A stretch of 11,895 bases of DNA from JBPEXY01 sp052031065. GTDB taxonomy: Bacteria; Pseudomonadota; Gammaproteobacteria; Immundisolibacterales; Immundisolibacteraceae. The notes under the pieces are model-generated. The model was not told where the DNA came from, made no database searches, and saw only the letters and a list, made by a program, of their open reading frames with translations. Both the position numbers and the translations under genes were made by a program. Positions 7,367-11,895 of the stretch are shown piece after piece. Every line of letters begins with the position of its first letter. The first letter of the stretch is position 1. The stretch covers positions 1-11,895 of the forward strand of contig JBPEXY010000063.1 of assembly GCA_052031065.1 (NCBI GenBank), read 5' to 3'.

Positions 7367-9192
7367 TACTGATTGGCAAAATAGTGATCAAAAACCTGGC
7401 GCGCCACTGGCGCTGCCACCGAACTACCCGAGCCTCCGTTTTCCACCACCACCGCGACGACCAGTTTGGGCTCGTCAACCGGTGCGAAGGCGACAAACAG
7501 CGCGTGATCCTGGAGGGCTTTCGCCACTGTTTCCTGCTCTTCGTCCTGATCATCCTGACTCAGCTGGTAGACCTGCGCGGTCCCGGTCTTTCCAGCTATC
7601 CTGTAGTCGATTCCGGTTCCAATTGCGCGGGCAGTACCCCGACTACCATGAACCACTTCTTTCATTGCATCGATTATGAGCTGCCAATTGCGGCTGTTGG
7701 CTTCTACCGCGAGTTCAACACTATCTCCAGCAATAATTTGGGATTCAAAGATTTTCGGCTGCACCATTTGCCCCCGCAGCGCCAGCACTGCCGTAGCCTT
7801 CGCCAACTGCAGCGCCGTTGCCTCGTTGTAACCCTGCCCTATTCCGGTGATCACCGTCTCCCCCGGATACCAGGGCTTTCCCAGGGCCGCCTGTTTCCAC
7901 TGTGAAGAGGGCAACAATCCGGCGCTTTCCTGGCCAATACCGATATTGGTTTTTGCACCAAAACCAAAACGTTTCAGGTAATCATGAATAGGGTCTACCC
8001 CCAGACGCATGGCCAGACTGTAGAAAAAGACGTCACACGATTGGGCTATTGCGTCAACCAGATCGAGCAATCCGTGGCCACGGCGGTGCCAGCAGCGATA
8101 TTTACGCTCCCTGCCCTCCAATTGAAACCAACCGGGACAGAACTCCCGACTCGTCTCATCCACCACCCCGGCTTCGAGCCCGGCGAGGCCAATAAAAGGC
8201 TTCAGCGTCGAACCGGGAGGATATCGACCAGTTGTCGCGCGGTTAAATAGCGGCCTCTGCCTGTCATCGAGTAACTGCTGATAGGCACTATGGCTAATAC
8301 CACGAACAAAATCGTTGGGGTCGAAGGCAGGCCAGCTCACCATGGCCCTCACCGCTCCACTGCCCGGCTCCAACGCAACCACCGCCCCCGCTTCGCCACC
8401 CAACGCAGCAGCCGCCACTTGCTGGAGTTCAGCATCAACGGTTAACCGCAAACTATCGCCTTCTCCGGGCTTAACACGCTGCAACTCGCGTAATACCCGG
8501 CCGTTGGCGTCGCGTTCGACAACGCGATAACTGTTATGCCCCCGTAACTGTTTTTCGAAAGTTCTTTCTATAGAGGTTTTCCCAAAGTGACGGGCGCCTC
8601 GATAATCCTCCGCCCGAACCTGTTGCAGGTCTGTGGCGGAGAGACGCCCGACATAACCGACTAAATGGGCAAACAACCGTCCATAGGGATAGTAACGGAG
8701 TGATTCAGCGGTGATTCGAACACCGGGAAAACGGTGTCCATTTACCGCCAGGATTGCCCGTTCCTGCTCGCTCAGGTGGCTGCGAAGAATCACTTCATCG
8801 AATGGCCGGGCTCGCTCCTGCAACTCAGTAAAGCGCTCCAGGTCGTGGTCGGAGATCTCGACCAGAGAGCCTAACTCATTAAGTAGCTTCGGCATCGACT
8901 CTACCTGCTCTGGAACTAGCGCCAGGCTAAACGTAGGGTTATTGACTGCCAACAGCCTGCCATGTCGATCGGTAATGGTTCCTCTGACCGGCTGCAGGAC
9001 CTCCATCCGCAACCGGTTGCTTCTTGACGCGGTAGCGTAATGGTCGTATTTGGAAATCTGCAGGAAATAGAGCCGTGCAAAAAGCACGAGCAGGACACCG
9101 ACAATTAGCAGGGACGCCACCAACGCACGCATGAAATAGCGGTGAGTGCGGACCTTGGGGTCCAGTAGCGGGTCGTTTCTAACGGCCGCCAT
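7366..9192 (-). CDS. mrdA: Penicillin-binding protein 2, elongation transpeptidase
   Basis: A 608-residue class B PBP that crosslinks new lateral wall with RodA. One transmembrane helix lies at about 22-44, with the pedestal domain after it (VRGTITDRHGRLLAVN at 69-84). Active-site motifs are STLK with nucleophile Ser328 and Lys331, SCD at 385-387 and KTGTAQ starting at Lys535. Ser328 closely matches Ser330 of E. coli PBP2. The segment CPGWFQLEGRERKYRCWHRRGHG (352-374, key residues Cys352, Cys367, His369, His373) with Cys386 could form a zinc site. I chose ATG at 9192, with GGTGG about nine bases upstream; a TTG three codons earlier at 9201 has no room for a ribosome site. It starts 30 bases after mreD and its stop overlaps rodA. 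Confidence 0.96.
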   Translation of the reverse strand: MAAVRNDPLLDPKVRTHRYFMRALVASLLIVGVLLVLFARLYFLQISKYDHYATASRSNRLRMEVLQPVRGTITDRHGRLLAVNNPTFSLALVPEQVESMPKLLNELGSLVEISDHDLERFTELQERARPFDEVILRSHLSEQERAILAVNGHRFPGVRITAESLRYYPYGRLFAHLVGYVGRLSATDLQQVRAEDYRGARHFGKTSIERTFEKQLRGHNSYRVVERDANGRVLRELQRVKPGEGDSLRLTVDAELQQVAAAALGGEAGAVVALEPGSGAVRAMVSWPAFDPNDFVRGISHSAYQQLLDDRQRPLFNRATTGRYPPGSTLKPFIGLAGLEAGVVDETSREFCPGWFQLEGRERKYRCWHRRGHGLLDLVDAIAQSCDVFFYSLAMRLGVDPIHDYLKRFGFGAKTNIGIGQESAGLLPSSQWKQAALGKPWYPGETVITGIGQGYNEATALQLAKATAVLALRGQMVQPKIFESQIIAGDSVELAVEANSRNWQLIIDAMKEVVHGSRGTARAIGTGIDYRIAGKTGTAQVYQLSQDDQDEEQETVAKALQDHALFVAFAPVDEPKLVVAVVVENGGSGSSVAAPVARQVFDHYFANQ

Positions 9193-9222
9193 AGCACCCA
9201 ACCACCGGAGTGTTCAGCACGA

Positions 9223-9711
9223 TCACCGCGACAGTTCCGAGTTGATTCGCCACCGTTGTACCATCAGAACAACGGGTGCCCAGACCAACGCACCGACTAA
9301 AGCCGGATAGAGAACCTCCGGCGCTACGCTTTTGCCAGTAGCAAGAAGCGTTAGCAGCAGCAACAACCGAGCACAAACCAGTATCATCAAAACGAACAAT
9401 GACTGTTGCATCAATGGCAATACCCGCACCTGTTGATGGAGCATCAGCATCAGATAACCGGCCATCGAAAATGCCATTGCGTTGGCGCCGAGGAGGCCAC
9501 CAGAGAGCACATCACTAACCAGGCCAACCAGCCAGGCCACGCTGACGCCTACCCAGTGAGGTGTTATCAGACACCAGAAAAGCACAACCAGCAACATTAG
9601 TGGTGGGCGCATTCCACCGAACCCCGCAGGCAGGGCTATCTGGTCCACAATCAGCGCCAGTAGCAGCGTCAAAGGTATAAGCGTCAGATCACGTCGAGCG
9701 ACCACATCCAT
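9223..9711 (-). CDS. mreD: MreD, rod-shape-determining membrane protein
   Basis: A 162-residue inner-membrane protein, exactly the length of E. coli MreD, with five or six hydrophobic helices. MRPPLMLLVVLFWCLITPH (34-52) and the G-L-x-x-D-x-L-x-G-G-x-L-G-x-N-A stretch near 63-78 are the family marks. MreD belongs to the MreBCD elongation scaffold; its biochemical role is less well defined than that of MreC. I chose ATG at 9711, which follows the mreC stop by four bases and has GGAG ten bases upstream. A TTG at 9756 would add 15 polar residues and overlap mreC by 41 bases. Placement between mreC and mrdA supports the call. Confidence 0.93.
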   Translation of the reverse strand: MDVVARRDLTLIPLTLLLALIVDQIALPAGFGGMRPPLMLLVVLFWCLITPHWVGVSVAWLVGLVSDVLSGGLLGANAMAFSMAGYLMLMLHQQVRVLPLMQQSLFVLMILVCARLLLLLTLLATGKSVAPEVLYPALVGALVWAPVVLMVQRWRINSELSR

Positions 9712-9715
9712 TTGG

Positions 9716-10612
9716 TTAAGGCTCCACCGATCCAGCGTCAGCAGGCTCTGATTCAAGCGGTGCCAACGCGCTCCCGGTCTCGCCTGTGGAGTCCGACCAG
9801 ATCAGCAGTACTTCCTGGACACGATCGGGATCGACAACCGGTTGAGCCACCACTTCAGCAAAATTTTCGCCTGCAACCGCAGCCACAGAACGGATACGTG
9901 CCACTGGATAACCGCGCGGAAATCGGCCACCGAGCCCAGATGAAAGCAACATATCCCCCTGAATCAGGTCAGCATGGGCTGGCATATACGGTAGGCGCAA
10001 CAACCCGCTGGCACCGTCCCCATAAGCGACACCGCGCTGGCCACTGCGTTGATTAACCACCGGCAGCGCGTGGCGTGAATCGGTAATCAGGAGAATCTGA
10101 GCCGTTGAAGAACCAACGTGTACCACCTGACCAAAGATTCCACCGCTACTAAGCACCGGCTGACCTGCAAAAACTCCCGCTGCTCTGCCGAGACCAATCT
10201 GAACCATCTGTGAGTGTGGGTCCAACGCCACCCTGACCACCCGCGCCAACTGATAACGCTGGGTCTTGCGCAGTACCGATGTGGCATGGAGCAGATCAGA
10301 AAGACGGTGGTTTTCAGCGCGCAGGTCGATCAACTGCTGCTGTTGAATCTGTAGCTGCCGATTTTCCTCTTCAAGCAGCTTGTTCTGCCGGGCTAAATAT
10401 TCCCTGGAAGCCACCAGTTCGGAAAACCCCTGCCATTTCTGCAGCGGCCAATCGGCTAGAGTATGCACCGGTCTCAGCAGCTCCAGCATCACTCCGCGCG
10501 GTATCTCCAGGGCCCTGAAGCGATGATCAGCAACCATAACGGCTACCGAGATCGCCGACCAGACCAGCAGCCTGAAAGTTATTGCTGGAGCTCTTGCAAA
10601 CAGGGTATTCAC
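9716..10612 (-). CDS. mreC: MreC, rod-shape-determining periplasmic scaffold
   Basis: A 298-residue bitopic protein. A short cytoplasmic tail (MNTLFARAPA) leads into a transmembrane helix at about 12-29, then a coiled coil at about 68-108 rich in Glu, Gln and Leu, then paired beta domains (QMVQIGLGRAAGVFAGQPVL at 135-154 and onward to LLIWSD). MreC links cytoplasmic MreB to PBP2 and RodA and activates PBP2. The last 25 residues are acidic and Pro/Ala-rich and probably disordered. The start is GTG at 10612; it aligns well with the N-terminus of other MreC proteins (x-P/T-L/I-F-A/S-R-x-P), and GGGG lies about eight bases upstream. No ATG serves better. Confidence 0.93.
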   Translation of the reverse strand: MNTLFARAPAITFRLLVWSAISVAVMVADHRFRALEIPRGVMLELLRPVHTLADWPLQKWQGFSELVASREYLARQNKLLEEENRQLQIQQQQLIDLRAENHRLSDLLHATSVLRKTQRYQLARVVRVALDPHSQMVQIGLGRAAGVFAGQPVLSSGGIFGQVVHVGSSTAQILLITDSRHALPVVNQRSGQRGVAYGDGASGLLRLPYMPAHADLIQGDMLLSSGLGGRFPRGYPVARIRSVAAVAGENFAEVVAQPVVDPDRVQEVLLIWSDSTGETGSALAPLESEPADAGSVEP

Positions 10613-10724
10613 GTCAAGACCCCGGGTGTACCCCCAATGGTCGGCTTTAAAGCGAAAATGGCCGGTTATTATCCAGGCGTGGCGAGACGGGATCGCGCGG
10701 CACTTTGGTTACAACCAAGGCAGT
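10613..10724. other. 112-base gap between mreB and mreC
   Basis: The longest internal gap of the wall block after mreB. On the minus strand it holds a short imperfect hairpin (CTTGGTT/AACCAAA) right after the mreB stop and a GGGT-GT-ACCC element near the mreC start. Neither is followed by a T run, so an intrinsic terminator is not supported. A partial attenuator or RNA processing site that lets MreB exceed MreC in amount is possible, as is known in other bacteria, but nothing here proves it. Confidence 0.4.
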
Positions 10725-11765
10725 TCAATCACTAAAGACATCTGACAGTTCATCGATAAAGTCGAGCGCCATCTCCCCACCATGGGCGACACACATCATC
10801 GGGTCTTCGGCGACCACGACGGGCAATCCGGTTTCCTCGGCCAGCAAGCGGTCGAGATCAGTCAGTAAGGCGCCACCACCGGTCAACACCATACCTTTCT
10901 CGGCAACATCAGCGCTTAGCTCGGGAGGCGTTTGCTCGAGAGCGTTGCGCACCGCCCCAACAATACCTTGCAGAGGCTCCTGCAACGCCTCCAGCACCTC
11001 ATTGCTATTGAGCGTAAAACTGCGCGGAATTCCTTCAGCAAGGTTGCGGCCCTTTACCTCCATCTCGCGCACTTCGTTACCCGGATAGGCACTACCAATC
11101 TGGTGCTTTATCTGTTCCGCGGTGGTTTCACCAATCAAGGTGCCGTAGTTTCGCCGCACGTAGTTAACGATGGCATCGTCAAAACGATCTCCACCAATCC
11201 GAACCGAATCTGAAAAGACCAGACCCTGCAAGGAAATCACCGCTATTTCGGTAGTGTCGCCACCGATATCAAGGACCATGGAGCCTGTCGCTTCAGTCAC
11301 TGGCAGACCAGCGCCAATAGCGGCTGCCATCGGCTCCTCAATCAGGTGCACCTCGCGCGCACCCGCCCCCATGGCCGACTCGCGAATGGCTCTGCGCTCA
11401 ACCTGGGTTGAACCACAGGGAACACAGATAACCACGCGTGGACTGGGGCGAAAAAAATTGCTCGGGTGAACCTTCCGGATGAAGTGCTGAAGCATTTTTT
11501 CGGTGACAAAAAAATCGGCAATCACACCGTCCTTCAACGGACGAATCGCCTCGATATTGCCAGGCGTGCGACCCAGCATTCGTTTCGCTTCCAGCCCAAC
11601 AGCCTGCACCACTTTGCGGCCGCCACCCTGATTAGAGTGACGGATAGCGACCACTGAGGGCTCATTAAGCACCACACCCTGCCCGCGGACACAGATCAGT
11701 GTATTAGCGGTACCTAAATCGATAGCCAGATCACTGGAGAAAAAACCTAAAAGTTTTCGATACAT
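10725..11765 (-). CDS. mreB: MreB, actin-like rod-shape cytoskeletal protein
   Basis: A 346-residue actin homologue that forms membrane-bound filaments guiding the elongation machinery. The N-terminal MYRKLLGFF is an amphipathic membrane anchor typical of Gram-negative MreB. Phosphate-1 motif DLGTANT is at 16-22. Glu143 in HLIEEPMAAAIGAG is in the catalytic and hinge region. Phosphate-2 is LDIGGDTTE at 165-173, and the adenosine motif is LTGGGALL at 294-301. Most of the sequence is near-identical to other gammaproteobacterial MreBs (RIGGDRFDDAIVNYVRRNYG, NLAEGIPRSFTLNSNE). Two positions stand out: Asp170 where Gly is usual in the GGG of phosphate-2, and CVAHGGE (325-331) where CVARGGG is usual. 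The ATG at 11765 gives the standard N-terminus, with only a weak GAG ahead. It is the first gene of the block. Confidence 0.97.
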   Translation of the reverse strand: MYRKLLGFFSSDLAIDLGTANTLICVRGQGVVLNEPSVVAIRHSNQGGGRKVVQAVGLEAKRMLGRTPGNIEAIRPLKDGVIADFFVTEKMLQHFIRKVHPSNFFRPSPRVVICVPCGSTQVERRAIRESAMGAGAREVHLIEEPMAAAIGAGLPVTEATGSMVLDIGGDTTEIAVISLQGLVFSDSVRIGGDRFDDAIVNYVRRNYGTLIGETTAEQIKHQIGSAYPGNEVREMEVKGRNLAEGIPRSFTLNSNEVLEALQEPLQGIVGAVRNALEQTPPELSADVAEKGMVLTGGGALLTDLDRLLAEETGLPVVVAEDPMMCVAHGGEMALDFIDELSDVFSD

Positions 11766-11895
11766 GAACTCAAAACCAATTCGACGGTGAGTAGTTCGGG
11801 GCGACTATTGGTGACACTGACGCCAACGCCAGCGCAAACCAAGGCCTAACCACCCCCGCTCCAGTGATTTCCAAAGTTAAAAGGGATATTAAAAA
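11766..11895 (-). promoter_or_regulatory. upstream region of mreB, probable site of the wall-operon promoter
   Basis: This 130-base stretch has no reading frame of note and precedes the first gene of the ten-gene minus-strand block, so the main promoter is expected here or just beyond the right edge. The far end (about 11868-11895) is clearly AT-richer than the rest. I could not find a convincing -35/-10 pair with correct spacing on the minus strand. A 6-base stem (TTGGTG with CGCCAA, one wobble pair, 7-base loop) at about 11808-11826 on the plus strand has no T run. In several gammaproteobacteria gatCAB is divergent from mreB, so the region may also serve a plus-strand gene off the edge; this is not visible. 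Confidence 0.4.

Noticed and set aside
11766..11895. Tandem TGGCGT repeat and hairpin upstream of mreB as an operator
   Set aside because: Two adjacent six-base copies and a six-base stem are within chance for GC-rich DNA, and no known regulator site matches them.
1..11895. Mobile elements, CRISPR arrays, tRNAs, riboswitches or a novel defence system
   Set aside because: Nearly every base is taken by housekeeping genes in a conserved order; I saw no repeat arrays, transposase motifs, tRNA-like folds or composition shift.

Overview
The window is chromosomal core DNA from a gammaproteobacterium. Evidence: the ubiH-ubiI ubiquinone hydroxylase pair, a MreB/MreC/MreD/PBP2/RodA set of proteobacterial type, an RlpA lipoprotein with a C-terminal SPOR domain, and a LipB with the proteobacterial signature. 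Base composition is fairly GC-rich and even. I see no tRNA, rRNA, insertion sequence, phage gene or CRISPR array. The genus cannot be told from what is visible.

Layout. Bases 3-1612 (+ strand) hold the 3' end of ubiH and a complete ubiI, joined by an ATGA stop/start overlap. A 49-base convergent gap follows. From 11765 down to 1662, everything lies on the minus strand as one long cell-wall block, in transcription order: mreB, mreC, mreD, mrdA (PBP2), rodA, mltB, rlpA, dacA, dat, lipB. Several junctions overlap (mrdA/rodA TAATG, mltB/rlpA ATGA, rlpA/dacA ATGA, dacA/dat 8 bases, dat/lipB about 50 bases), which suggests translational coupling. The only gaps near 100 bases are mreB-mreC (112), rodA-mltB (97 to the chosen mltB start) and the 130 bases upstream of mreB, which probably hold the main promoter region.

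How the genes work together. MreB filaments with MreC and MreD organise the elongation machinery. RodA polymerises glycan strands and PBP2 crosslinks them. MltB and RlpA cut glycan strands. DacA trims the terminal D-Ala from pentapeptides. Dat could interconvert D-Ala and D-Glu, linking wall turnover to precursor supply. LipB starts protein lipoylation and is a frequent passenger at the end of this cluster.

I did not find an undescribed system. Points worth a second look are small: an Asp in the MreB phosphate-2 loop where Gly is usual, a CxxC in RlpA just before its barrel domain, a Cys-rich putative zinc site in PBP2, a TTG-started dat inserted where ybeD often sits, and the absence of ybeD and lipA.
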